DNA of 32,779 nt from Verrucomicrobiota bacterium. Its GTDB lineage: Bacteria; Verrucomicrobiota; Verrucomicrobiia; Verrucomicrobiales; Akkermansiaceae. The notes under the pieces were generated by a model that did no database searches, had not been told where the DNA came from, and saw only the letters and a program-made list of their open reading frames with translations. Each line of letters opens with the position of its first letter. Position 1 is the stretch's first letter. Shown one piece after another: positions 1 through 8,151 of the stretch. Location: positions 1 through 32,779 of the forward strand of contig VHCM01000012.1 of the NCBI GenBank assembly GCA_016871685.1, in the 5' to 3' direction. The position numbers were made by a program, and so were the translations under genes.

Positions 1-251
1 CGCACGAGGAAATGAAGGAGGCGTGGCGCGCGCTGCGGGACGCTGGCATGCCGGCCGACGCGCTCGCCGTGTTCTCCGACGTCTCGATCATGCCCTATGC
101 CACGGGCGGCCAGGGCGATCCGCGCTTCGACGGCAGCGACGCGCTGCGCACCGCGGAGAACGCCGCGCGCATCGGCGAGTGGTTCCGCGACAACTACCGC
201 CGCGCGCGCGACATGGCCCGCGCATCCGCCGCGCGCGGCAACACCCCCTGA
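1..251 (+). CDS. 3' end of an unidentified protein upstream of an ABC permease
   Basis: The reading frame is open from the left edge (first full codon at base 3) to a TGA at 249-251, giving about 82 C-terminal residues. The gene starts outside the window, so the ATG at base 12 is probably internal. The visible part is helical and charged at its end, with an Arg/Ala-rich tail, and shows no motif I recognise. Its stop lies 11 bases before the permease start on the same strand, so the two are probably co-transcribed. By position it could be the solute-binding or ATP-binding subunit of the same importer. That is a guess from context only, because no Walker, signature or lipobox motif falls inside the fragment. 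Confidence 0.6.
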   Translation, partial: HEEMKEAWRALRDAGMPADALAVFSDVSIMPYATGGQGDPRFDGSDALRTAENAARIGEWFRDNYRRARDMARASAARGNTP

Positions 252-262
252 CCTGATCCACC

Positions 263-1954
263 ATGCGACGCGGCCCCGCCATCCTGATCACCATCGCGGT
301 GTGCGCGCTGTTCGCCGTGTTCTTCATCTATCCCGCCGGGATGGTGGTGAAGCAGGCCTTCGAGGGTCCGCGGGGTTTCACCCTCGAGTTCTTCGCCGCG
401 GTGTTTGAGAACCCGATCCACCGTGAGGGGTTGTGGAACTCGTTCTTGATCGGCATTTGCGCGACGATGGTCGCCACGCTCATCGCGTTTCCGCTCGCGT
501 TGGTCGGGCACCGCCACAACTTCATCGGCAAGCCCGTGCTCGGCGTGCTGGTGCTCGCGCCGATGATCCTGCCGCCCTTCGTCGGCGCGGTGGGCGTCAA
601 GCAAATGCTCGGCGTGAACGGCGCGTTCAACGCGGCATTCATCCATCTCGGGCTGATGGATGCCGGCGCACCGGTCGACTGGCTCGCCGAGGGCCGCATC
701 GCCGGGATCATCCTGATGATCGGGCTCAACCTCTACCCGATCCTCTACATGAACATCGCCGCCTCGCTTGCCAATCTCGACCCGGCGATGGAGCAAGCGG
801 CTGAAAACCTCGGCTGTCCGCCGTGGAAGCGGTTCTTCCGCATCACGCTGCCGCTGGCGATGCCGGGCGTGTTCGCCGGCGCGTCGATCGTCTTCATCTG
901 GGCCTTCACCGAACTCGGTGTGCCGCTGGTGTTCGACTATGGCCGCACGGCGTCGGTGCAGATCTTCGACGGCATCAAGGGGCTCGATAAAAACCCACTG
1001 CCTTACGCGCTGACGAGTGTGCTGCTGGTGGTGGCCGCCGCCGTGTTCTCGCTCGCGAAACTGGTGATCGGCCGCTCGCCGCTGGGTACCGCGCCGCGCC
1101 CCAAGGTCCGCTCCGACGCGAAGCGGCTCACCGGATGGAGATCCGCCGCCTGCGCGATGTTGTTCCTCGGGGTGTTCCTGCTGGCCGCGATTCCGCACGT
1201 CGGCGTGATCCTGCTTTCGTTGGCCGAACGCTGGTACGGCACCGTCGTCCCCGATCAATTCACCGTGCGCCATTACATCGAGGCGCTCGGCAACGGCTTG
1301 GTCGTGCCGTCGATCCAGAACAGCTTGATGTACGCCGGCTGCGCGATGCTCGTCGCGCTGTTCATCGGCCTCGGGGTCGCATGGGTCGTCGTGCGCTCCG
1401 ACTTGCGCGTGCGCGGACTGCTCGACGCGGTGGTGATGCTGCCGCTGGCCGTGCCGGGACTGGTGATGGCCTTCGGCTACCTCGCGCTGTCGCAGGAGGG
1501 AAAACCGTTCCATTTCCTCGTTGGAGCGGCGGGCAATCCGTTCGCGCTGTTGGTGATGGCCTACGCGGTGCGGCGCCTGCCCTATGTCGTGCGCTCGTCG
1601 GTGGCGGGTCTGCAGCAGAGCAATCCGGTGCTCGAGGAAGCCGCCCGCTCGCTCGGCGCCACGCCGTTCCGCGCGCTGCGCCGCGTTGCCATCCCGCTCA
1701 TCGGCGCGAACCTCGCCGCGGGTTGCATCCTCGCGTTCGCCTTCGCGATGCTCGAGGTGAGCGACAGCCTCATCCTCGCCCAACAAGCCGAACACTACCC
1801 GATCACCAAAGCGATCTACACGCTGCTCTCCACGCTGGGCAACGGCACCGAGCTCGCCGCGGCCCTGGGCGTGTGGGCGATGGTCTTCCTCTCCACCGCC
1901 ATCATGGGTGCGGCCATCCTCGGCGGCAAACGCGGCGGATTGTTCAAACTGTGA
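263..1954 (+). CDS. ABC transporter permease, fused two-domain FbpB/ThiP type
   Basis: This 563-residue inner-membrane protein is made of two homologous permease halves, the layout of Fe(III) (FbpB/AfuB) and thiamine (ThiP) importers. Hydrophobic segments run throughout, starting at residues 4-27. Each half carries an EAA loop, the contact site for the ATPase: around residues 177-201 (EQAAENLGCPPWKRFF, then LPLAMPG) and 458-483 (EEAARSLGATPFRALRR, then IPLIG). The length is in the usual range for fused permeases of this class (about 500-700). The substrate cannot be read from the permease, and iron(III) is only the most common assignment. The ATP-binding gene does not follow; the next gene is on the opposite strand, so the remaining subunits should lie to the left of the window. 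Confidence 0.9.
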   Translation: MRRGPAILITIAVCALFAVFFIYPAGMVVKQAFEGPRGFTLEFFAAVFENPIHREGLWNSFLIGICATMVATLIAFPLALVGHRHNFIGKPVLGVLVLAPMILPPFVGAVGVKQMLGVNGAFNAAFIHLGLMDAGAPVDWLAEGRIAGIILMIGLNLYPILYMNIAASLANLDPAMEQAAENLGCPPWKRFFRITLPLAMPGVFAGASIVFIWAFTELGVPLVFDYGRTASVQIFDGIKGLDKNPLPYALTSVLLVVAAAVFSLAKLVIGRSPLGTAPRPKVRSDAKRLTGWRSAACAMLFLGVFLLAAIPHVGVILLSLAERWYGTVVPDQFTVRHYIEALGNGLVVPSIQNSLMYAGCAMLVALFIGLGVAWVVVRSDLRVRGLLDAVVMLPLAVPGLVMAFGYLALSQEGKPFHFLVGAAGNPFALLVMAYAVRRLPYVVRSSVAGLQQSNPVLEEAARSLGATPFRALRRVAIPLIGANLAAGCILAFAFAMLEVSDSLILAQQAEHYPITKAIYTLLSTLGNGTELAAALGVWAMVFLSTAIMGAAILGGKRGGLFKL

Positions 1955-2030
1955 AAAGTTTGAAGTGTGAAGGAAGAAAGAAAAAAGAGGGCGGAAGAGA
2001 TCGCTCGATGAAACGTGATCGTTGAAGCGG

Positions 2031-2876
2031 TCACCGGGTCGGCAGTCTTTCGATGCGTTTGCGCACGGGTTGGAGGATTCGTTCGATTGGATCGAGCACT
2101 TCCGGCGGGCATTCGGTTGCCGCCGACGCGCGGTCCTGATTCACAAAGTTCGACAATCCCCCGCCGGTCACCGGGCGGCCGAGCCAACGGGAGAAGGCGG
2201 CCAACTCGCCTTGCGGATCGCGGATCACATCTTCGAAGCGCGTGACGAATGCCGGCTTTCTCCGGGCCGCCATGATGTCGAGGTGATCCATGAGCAGGTC
2301 CAGTTGATGCGCCGTGGCGCACGCGTTGTGCAGCGGGATCGGATCCGCGGCGAGATTCGCCGGGTCGCGTCCGCAATGCCGGTACGCGGCGGGCAGGGTG
2401 AATCCGCCGATGTGCGATTCGATGCGCGCGGTTTGGTGGCTACGCCGCGTGGCGGTGTCCAACGGATCGCGAATCAGCACGGCATAACGCGCGTGCGGAA
2501 AAGTGGATCTCAGCTCGGGCAGGATGAAGAGGCATTCGGGCAGCTTGAATGCCCACGACGCCCTGCCTTTGTTGTGGATCGAGTGCAGAATCGTCCGCGC
2601 CGAGCAGCGCAGGTCGGATTCGATCAGCGCGGGCGAGCGGTCCTGGCGTTCGCCGAGTTTGCGCTCGACTGAGCGATAGACGGCGGGAGCCATGTCGAGT
2701 GAGTCCAGGCTCCGGTTAAGGCGGGTTCCCATCGAGACTCCGCAATCCAGCGCCATTTGCGAAAGCAGGCGGGATCCTCCGCCTCCCTTGCCGAGCAGGA
2801 TCAGCGGAGAATCGAGCAGCGGTTCCGGCCGCAGCAGCCGTCGGAGGTATCGGATGAAGCCGTGCATGGAAGTCAA
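2031..2876 (-). CDS. Sulfotransferase-like protein
   Basis: This protein of about 280 residues resembles the PAPS-dependent sulfotransferase fold. A Gly-rich loop after a hydrophobic strand near the N-terminus (LILLGKGGGGSRLLS, residues 25-39) sits where the 5'-phosphosulfate loop is expected, but lacks the classic PxSGTT spelling. A later strand, YAVLIRDPLDTATRRS, matches the RDPxD...S 3'-phosphate loop. Near the C-terminus, TRFEDVIRDPQGELAAFSRWLG (read as TRFEDVIRDP then GELAAFSRWLG) matches the YEDL..DP....F.LG pattern common in bacterial sulfotransferases. The start is uncertain: a TTG at 2876-2874 overlaps the upstream stop by four bases, and an ATG at 2867-2865 would remove three residues. 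It lies directly downstream of the GT61-like gene, suggesting that the pair modifies one glycan. The acceptor is unknown. Confidence 0.72.
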   Translation of the reverse strand: MTSMHGFIRYLRRLLRPEPLLDSPLILLGKGGGGSRLLSQMALDCGVSMGTRLNRSLDSLDMAPAVYRSVERKLGERQDRSPALIESDLRCSARTILHSIHNKGRASWAFKLPECLFILPELRSTFPHARYAVLIRDPLDTATRRSHQTARIESHIGGFTLPAAYRHCGRDPANLAADPIPLHNACATAHQLDLLMDHLDIMAARRKPAFVTRFEDVIRDPQGELAAFSRWLGRPVTGGGLSNFVNQDRASAATECPPEVLDPIERILQPVRKRIERLPTR

Positions 2877-4486
2877 CGGGTTGAATCATGATCCCGGCTT
2901 TGCGACAAGCGGTTGATTTCCCCCGCCAGACCTGCGGGGTCAAGTCCCCCGGCGAGGCGCAGGTGTCTCAGCCGCATCGGCCGGCGGGGGTCGTCCGTGG
3001 ATCGCTCGAGGCAGGTGAGGATGTGATGGTTGATTCCCTGTGTCTTGAACTGACGGATGAAATTCGTGTTGACCGGATTTCGTGAGAGCAGGATCACGCG
3101 CAGTTCCGGCCGCGGGTCGATCGCAAGGAGCAGATGCAGGGCGCTGCCCTGGGTGGCGCAGATGCACGACGCCTCGCGCAATGCCGCGAGTTGCTCCGCG
3201 AGCGTGTGTTGCTCCGGGTGGAAAATCCTCCATCCGTTCCGACGCAATGCATCCTCCAGCTCCCGCTCTTCCACGAAGAGCCTGAGTTCGCTGCCGAGTT
3301 TCGATCGGGACAGGTAAAGTTTCGCGTGTTGTTGGCCGCCGCCCGGATCCGGTGGTTTTGCATCACTGCCGCCGAGGATCGCGATCAGCCGTTTCACGAT
3401 TTCCGGATGATGCGCGTTCACATAGCCTCCGTTTCGCACGATTCCACCATTGAGCATCGACGGCGCCGGGGTCAGCAACTGGCCAACTTTCAGGTTTCGG
3501 GTGTTCACCGATGGAATGAGGAATTGCTCGTCTCCCAAGCCGAGAAGTTTGCATAGATCCGGGATGCGGTCTTGCAGGCATCGGTGGAGGACGATGGGGA
3601 TGTTCCGCAGTTCCGCGTTTCCAAACCACAGCAGCAACGGATAGATGGCGGAACAACCATCGGTCAGCAAGTGCCCGAAGTGCCGCAGCTCGATGTGGGC
3701 CAGATGCAGCGCACAGGGCAGGCTGAGGCAGTTGTCCGGGTCCGGCGGGATGATCCTTTTCGGCGATCCGTGAATGAATCTCCCGGCCTGATGGAAGAAG
3801 CAGCCGTCGAACGGCCGACCGTTCCGGTCGTGGGCGCCGTAGGCATCGGTGACCCACGCGTCCTGCGACAGGGTCATGCTCAAGACGCCCGGATCATCCG
3901 GAACCATGATCGCCGACCCGACTCCCGATTCGGCAATCTTGGCCTGCGGTATTGGCCGACCGGAGGTGAGATCGGCCGGATCAATCCGGTGGAAGGCAAC
4001 GAGCGCGCTGCGTGCCGACTGCATGTCAAGCAGCGGGCCGCATTCCGGGAAACGCTCCAATCCCGTCGCGGACAGCGCCGCCGCTTCCCGGAAGCGCATG
4101 AGCGAGACGAGGTCCTCGATCGCGCGGACCCATGCGGCCTCGCAGTCCGGGTGGTGGCGGATCCATTGCTCTGCATATCCGAGCGACGACTCGCGATCGT
4201 TGATGGCGCGTGATGCGTCGGAGGCGATGGCAAGCAGGGCGGGATGGGCGGGGTGTCGTTTGAGGCCTTCGCGGATCACGCTTTGCGCGTCCTCCGTTCG
4301 GCCCATTGCCGTCAAACTTCTCGTGGCCGCCATCCATCCATGGGGATTCTCCGGACGGCGGCCCATCCATTGCAATGCGAGCTGATGCGATACTTCGTGC
4401 ATCCCCAGCCGATTCAAGATCATCAGCGCCAGCCCGCATGCTCCCGCGCGCGGATGGTGCGTGTGACCGGGGGGCATCGGATCCAT
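2873..4486 (-). CDS. TPR-like N-terminus fused to a GT61-family-like glycosyltransferase domain
   Basis: The protein has 537 residues. The first 150 or so form helical repeats with TPR-like spacing (for example GRRPENPHGWMAATRSL and ALSATGLERFPECGPLL). The remainder resembles the GT61 (DUF563) glycosyltransferase domain: HFGHLLTDGCSAIYPLLLW corresponds to the NxxHxLxD entry motif, KLYLSRSK to the conserved Y-x-S-R strand, and the segment from LAEQLAALREASCICATQGS to ALHLLLAID matches the C-terminal EQ...A..I.G.HGA.L region. There is no signal peptide, so a cytoplasmic location is likely. The ATG at 4486 lies 33 bases after the prmA stop, and its own stop overlaps the sulfotransferase start. 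Sugar donor and acceptor cannot be inferred. Confidence 0.75.
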   Translation of the reverse strand: MDPMPPGHTHHPRAGACGLALMILNRLGMHEVSHQLALQWMGRRPENPHGWMAATRSLTAMGRTEDAQSVIREGLKRHPAHPALLAIASDASRAINDRESSLGYAEQWIRHHPDCEAAWVRAIEDLVSLMRFREAAALSATGLERFPECGPLLDMQSARSALVAFHRIDPADLTSGRPIPQAKIAESGVGSAIMVPDDPGVLSMTLSQDAWVTDAYGAHDRNGRPFDGCFFHQAGRFIHGSPKRIIPPDPDNCLSLPCALHLAHIELRHFGHLLTDGCSAIYPLLLWFGNAELRNIPIVLHRCLQDRIPDLCKLLGLGDEQFLIPSVNTRNLKVGQLLTPAPSMLNGGIVRNGGYVNAHHPEIVKRLIAILGGSDAKPPDPGGGQQHAKLYLSRSKLGSELRLFVEERELEDALRRNGWRIFHPEQHTLAEQLAALREASCICATQGSALHLLLAIDPRPELRVILLSRNPVNTNFIRQFKTQGINHHILTCLERSTDDPRRPMRLRHLRLAGGLDPAGLAGEINRLSQSRDHDSTR

Positions 4487-4519
4487 TTCGGCGGGTTCGG
4501 GTGGTGATCGGCGGAGCGA

Positions 4520-5377
4520 TCAACCGCCGACGAGGTCGACCATGCGTCCGCCTATGGCGGTGACCCAGCGGCCTTTGCGGACGACCTTGGTGAATCCGAG
4601 TCCGTTGCGTGCGGCGGCGGTGAACACGTCCCATGCCTGCGTGGCGAGAATGCCCGACGCGATGAGTGTGCCGCCCGGGGCGACGGCGCGCGCGATGACC
4701 GGCCATGCGTCGATGAGCACGGTGGAGAACAAGTTGGCCGCGACGACATCGTATCCGCGTCGGCGGGGTTTCCAGCGCAGCACGTCCTGACGGCGGATCG
4801 CGATGTCCGCGCAGTGGTTGCGGCGGGCGTTGCGCACGGCGACATCGACGGCCAGCGGATCGAAGTCGCAGGCGAAGACGTCGCGTGCGCCGAGCTTTCG
4901 CGCCGCGATGGCGAGCACGCCGGTGCCGCAGCCGAGGTCGGCCATGCTCCACGCGCTGTTTTGGCGTTGCCGTGCCGCGTCGGCGAGCAGGCGCAGGCAG
5001 GTGGCGGTGGTCGCGTGGTCGCCGGTGCCGAAGGCGAGTTCGGCAGGAATGGAAATGATGATGCGCCGCGGGTGGTCGCGACGCAGGGCGGCGAGTGCGT
5101 CGCGCCGGGTGATCGCCGTGACGAGGAGTGTGTCGCGCACGACGACCGGCCGTGGCGGTATCGGCGCGCGATTCCATTCGCCGCGCTTCACTTCGCGCAC
5201 CGATCCGCCACAGGTCCGCCGCAGGGCATCGGCCTCGCGACGCTGCGCGCAGAACAGGCTCAGACGCACGGACTCACCGTCACCGAGCCACTCGACCGCG
5301 AGATTCGGGTTTCCCTGAAGCCGTTGTTCCCACACGTCCAACTGGTCGCTCGGAGATCGCTTGGTCCAGACGAACAT
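4520..5377 (-). CDS. prmA: Ribosomal protein L11 methyltransferase
   Basis: PrmA trimethylates ribosomal protein L11 using S-adenosylmethionine. The 285-residue length fits the family (about 290). The diagnostic PrmA motif FGTGDHATT is at residues 116-124. The SAM-binding motif I, DLGCGTGVLAIAARKLGA, starts at residue 147 and is followed by the acidic strand ACDFDPLAV. The later strand VVAANLFSTVL fits the N-(I/L) substrate motif. The N-terminal 100 residues form the L11-recognition domain. The ATG at 5377 is 39 bases downstream of the tRNA-Gly gene on the same strand. The gene is probably the first member of a transcript that continues into the glycosyltransferase and sulfotransferase genes. 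Confidence 0.93.
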   Translation of the reverse strand: MFVWTKRSPSDQLDVWEQRLQGNPNLAVEWLGDGESVRLSLFCAQRREADALRRTCGGSVREVKRGEWNRAPIPPRPVVVRDTLLVTAITRRDALAALRRDHPRRIIISIPAELAFGTGDHATTATCLRLLADAARQRQNSAWSMADLGCGTGVLAIAARKLGARDVFACDFDPLAVDVAVRNARRNHCADIAIRRQDVLRWKPRRRGYDVVAANLFSTVLIDAWPVIARAVAPGGTLIASGILATQAWDVFTAAARNGLGFTKVVRKGRWVTAIGGRMVDLVGG

Positions 5378-5416
5378 GGCAGGATGGAAATCCGTGCCTC
5401 CCGGTGATTCGGGAGG

Positions 5417-5491
5417 TGGAGCGGGCGATGAGATTCGAACTCACGACATCCACCTTGGCAAGGTGGCGCTCTACCACTGAGCTACGCCCGC
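5417..5491 (-). tRNA. tRNA-Gly (anticodon GCC), CCA encoded
   Basis: Read on the minus strand, a full cloverleaf is visible. A 7-bp acceptor pairs GCGGGCG (5491-5485) with CGCCCGC (5427-5421). The D arm is GCTC...GAGC. The anticodon stem CCACC/GGTGG encloses the loop TTGCCAA, giving anticodon GCC. The T arm is GTGAG-TTCGAAT-CTCAT. The discriminator T and an encoded CCA end at 5417. It stands just upstream of prmA. Confidence 0.97.
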
Positions 5492-5513
5492 GTCGCGAAA
5501 CGCGTGGGAGGAG

Positions 5514-5541
5514 GTTCTACACCCGCGACGGCTCCGGGCAA
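5514..5541 (-). promoter_or_regulatory. Candidate sigma-70-type promoter for tRNA-Gly
   Basis: On the minus strand, TTGCCC (5541-5536) is followed after 16 bases by TAGAAC (5519-5514). The -10 box ends 22 bases before the mature tRNA 5' end. The -35 matches TTGACA at five of six positions and the -10 matches TATAAT at four of six. The position is right for a stable-RNA promoter, but this is pattern matching only. Confidence 0.4.
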
Positions 5542-5620
5542 GTGGAAATTTCACGGATCCGGCGGGGAGTTCGACTCCGGGTGCTTGCAAATCCGGGGAA
5601 ACCGCCCGACAGATGGGGGG

Positions 5621-6601
5621 ATGGACGATGCGGGAAATCCGGCACCTTGTTGCGCTGCCCGTCGCGGGGTCGTTGCCGCGACGGTGCCCTTGTCGGTGCC
5701 GCGACCTGCAGCCGATGCCGCGTTCTCATCCTCCGGGATGATCGCGCTGCCGGGCGGCGTGTTCCGCATGGGCTGTGAAGGTCCGCAGGCGTGGGCCGCC
5801 GATGGCGAAGGCCCGCTGCGCGACGTGAACGTTTCGCCGTTCCTGCTCGATGCCACAGCGGTGACCAACGCGCAATTTTCAGCCTTCGTCGAGGCGACCG
5901 GATATGTCACCGACTCAGAGCGCATCGGTTGGTCGTTCGTGTTTCTCGGTCAGCTTCCGAAATCACGCCGACGCAGACTCGCCGCGCGCCAGCGCGTCGA
6001 TGGACTCGAGTGGTGGGTGGGGGTCGAGGGCGCTTGCTGGAGCAAACCCGAAGGCCCGGGATCAACCATCCGGACGCGCATGGATCATCCGGTGGTCGGT
6101 GTGTCATGGAACGATGCGGCCGCCTACGCCGCTTGGGCGGGCAAGCGACTGCCCACCGAAGCCGAATGGGAATATGCCGCACGCTGCGGCACGACCACCT
6201 TGTTTCCCTGGGGCGACGAACTCGCGCCCGGCGGCAGGCACCACTGCAATGTGTGGCAAGGTGAATTCCCGCATCGCAACACCGCAGCCGACGGCTACCC
6301 ATGGACCGCGCCGGTCACCGCGTTCCGCAAGTCGGAGTGGGGGTTCCACAACCTGATCGGCAACGTCTGGGAATGGTGTGCCGATTGGTTTAGCCCGACC
6401 TGGCATGTGCCGGACACACCCCAGACGCGCATCAATCCGCGCGGGCCGACCACCGGTGAAGCAAAAGTGATCAAAGGCGGATCCTTTCTTTGCCACGCCA
6501 GCTATTGCAACCGCTACCGACCCGGGGCGCGCACCGCCAATACGCCGGATTCGGCCACCACACATATGGGCTTCCGTTGTGCGGCGGATGCGGTATCCTG
6601 A
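5621..6601 (+). CDS. Formylglycine-generating enzyme (sulfatase-modifying factor)
   Basis: FGE oxidises the active-site cysteine of sulfatases to C-alpha-formylglycine with O2. With the ATG at 5621 the protein has 326 residues; the frame is also open up to a GTG at 5504. The family core is clear: ALPGGVFRMGCEG, then HPVVGVSWNDAAAYAAWAGK, LPTEAEWEYAARCG, GNVWEWCADWF and KGGSFLCHASYCNRYRPGAR. The last motif holds the catalytic CxxxxC pair (Cys291 and Cys296, codons 6491-6493 and 6506-6508), as in human SUMF1 and aerobic bacterial FGEs. This is therefore a true FGE and not just an FGE-fold protein. An Ala/Val-rich stretch after two arginines near residues 14-34 may act as an export signal. The stop overlaps an ATG of the sulfatase frame (TGATG), which supports a shared operon. 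Confidence 0.9.
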   Translation: MDDAGNPAPCCAARRGVVAATVPLSVPRPAADAAFSSSGMIALPGGVFRMGCEGPQAWAADGEGPLRDVNVSPFLLDATAVTNAQFSAFVEATGYVTDSERIGWSFVFLGQLPKSRRRRLAARQRVDGLEWWVGVEGACWSKPEGPGSTIRTRMDHPVVGVSWNDAAAYAAWAGKRLPTEAEWEYAARCGTTTLFPWGDELAPGGRHHCNVWQGEFPHRNTAADGYPWTAPVTAFRKSEWGFHNLIGNVWEWCADWFSPTWHVPDTPQTRINPRGPTTGEAKVIKGGSFLCHASYCNRYRPGARTANTPDSATTHMGFRCAADAVS

Positions 6602-6648
6602 TGGAACGCCGCGATTGCGGCAAGGGTTTGTCCATCCCGTTTCGTTTC

Positions 6649-8151
6649 ATGAATCCTCCTTCATCATCCGCGCCGCCGCGATCGCGGCGTGACGTGCTCG
6701 GCCTGCTGGCCGCCGGTGCGGCCGGAGGCTTGCTGATGCCGCAGCGGTCGAGGGGCGAGGTGCCTGCGCCGCTCCGTCCGCCCAACGTCCTCTTCGTTTT
6801 CAGCGACCAGCAGAAGAACCGCGCGTGGCAGATGAACAACCCGCTCATCTCCACCCCGCGGCTGATGCAGCTCGCCGCGCAGGGCACGGTCGTGCAGAAC
6901 GCGGTTTCGCAAACACCGATTTGCTCGCCCTACCGCGCGATGTTGATGAGCGGGCAATATCCTCGCACCAGCGGAGTGATCGTCAATGACCAGCGGCTCG
7001 CCGCTAATGGCGACCGCCTCAGCGAGGTGACCTCGCGCCTCGGCTATCGCAACGGGTACATCGGCAAGTGGCATATCAGCGCGGCATCGGGCAACTCCGT
7101 GTCGGCGAGCCTGCGCCACGGATTCACGGAAACGTGGAAAGCCTACGAGGCGATGCACAACTACAGCAGCGGCACCGCATGGTACGACGAGGCCAACCGC
7201 GCCGTGAGCCTCACCCGCTACCGCAACTACCAGGAGGCCGACGAGGTGGTGAGGTTCCTCAACGACCACGCCGCCAATCACGCGGACGACCCGTTCTTCC
7301 TCGTCTGGTCGCTCGGGCCGCCGCACAACCCGTACAGCGACTACCACAAGACGCAGCCTTCGCCGAATTTCTCGCACTATCGCTCGCTGCTCAACGATCC
7401 GGTGAACCGTCCGCCGAACTACGCGGGCGGCGAGTCGCTCGACAGTGTGGCGGGTTACTACACGATGTGCAGCGGCATCGACATGGCGCTCGGCCAGGTG
7501 CTCAACCGACTGGACGCGCTGGGCATCGCCGACGACACGATCGTCGTCTACACCTCCGACCACGGTGATATGCTCGGTTCCTACGGGCTGAAGCTCAAAC
7601 AGAAGCCGTGGGAGGAATCGATCAACATTCCGTTCGTCATCCGCTACCCGGGCGTGGTTCCCGCGGGCCGGGTGAGCGACTTGTTGCTCGGCTCCATCGA
7701 CCTCATGCCGACGCTGCTCGGGTTGATTGGGCGGGCCTCGGCGATTCCGTCGTCGGTGCAGGGCATGGATTTGTCGGCCGCGCTCTGCGGTGTGCCCGGC
7801 GCGCCCGAGCGCGACGCATTGTGGATCGGCGTGCCAGTCGTCTCCTCGGCGAGTTCGCTGCCCGCGCGTCCCGCCGCCGCATTCACCGGCGTGCGCACTA
7901 AGCGCCACACCTATGCGAGTTTCAAGGCGGGCACCGTCGTCGCGGGATACGGATCCAAGGGCGGCTACATCCTCCACGACAACGTCAATGATCCGTGGCA
8001 GATGGAAAACCTCGTCGACAAACCGGGCAGTGAGGCGTTGCAGGCGAACCTGCACGACCGGTTGACGGCTCTCAATCTCGAGGTCGGAGAATCGTCGTTC
8101 ACCCTGCCCGCGCGACCCGTCTCCCGCGGACTCTACATCAAGTCGCGATGA
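6649..8151 (+). CDS. Tat-signal sulfatase (Cys-type, S1 family)
   Basis: This 500-residue exported sulfatase should hydrolyse sulfate esters; the substrate is not readable from sequence. A Tat-like signal, RSRRDVLGLLAAGAAGGLL (residues 11-29), favours the ATG at 6649. An alternative ATG at 6601 overlaps the FGE stop and would add 16 residues. The sulfatase signature is CSPYRAMLMSGQYPRTSG, with the modified cysteine at residue 92 (codon 6922-6924), fitting C-x-P-x-R. Metal and substrate residues follow the family pattern: FVFSDQQ near residue 50, GKWHIS, and TSDHGDMLGSYG. The Cys-type site needs FGE, which is encoded immediately upstream. The stop overlaps the next start (ATGA). Confidence 0.92.
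   Translation: MNPPSSSAPPRSRRDVLGLLAAGAAGGLLMPQRSRGEVPAPLRPPNVLFVFSDQQKNRAWQMNNPLISTPRLMQLAAQGTVVQNAVSQTPICSPYRAMLMSGQYPRTSGVIVNDQRLAANGDRLSEVTSRLGYRNGYIGKWHISAASGNSVSASLRHGFTETWKAYEAMHNYSSGTAWYDEANRAVSLTRYRNYQEADEVVRFLNDHAANHADDPFFLVWSLGPPHNPYSDYHKTQPSPNFSHYRSLLNDPVNRPPNYAGGESLDSVAGYYTMCSGIDMALGQVLNRLDALGIADDTIVVYTSDHGDMLGSYGLKLKQKPWEESINIPFVIRYPGVVPAGRVSDLLLGSIDLMPTLLGLIGRASAIPSSVQGMDLSAALCGVPGAPERDALWIGVPVVSSASSLPARPAAAFTGVRTKRHTYASFKAGTVVAGYGSKGGYILHDNVNDPWQMENLVDKPGSEALQANLHDRLTALNLEVGESSFTLPARPVSRGLYIKSR

Noticed and set aside
194-1795. 533-codon frame antisense to the ABC permease
   Set aside because: Composition is His/Arg/Glu-rich with no domain; it is the mirror of a GC-rich coding frame whose plus-strand product has clear EAA loops and membrane helices.
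1955-2030. Possible terminator between the permease and the sulfotransferase
   Set aside because: A purine tract (1968-1999) gives a T-rich run on the minus strand, but I could not form a stable GC-rich stem directly before it on either strand.
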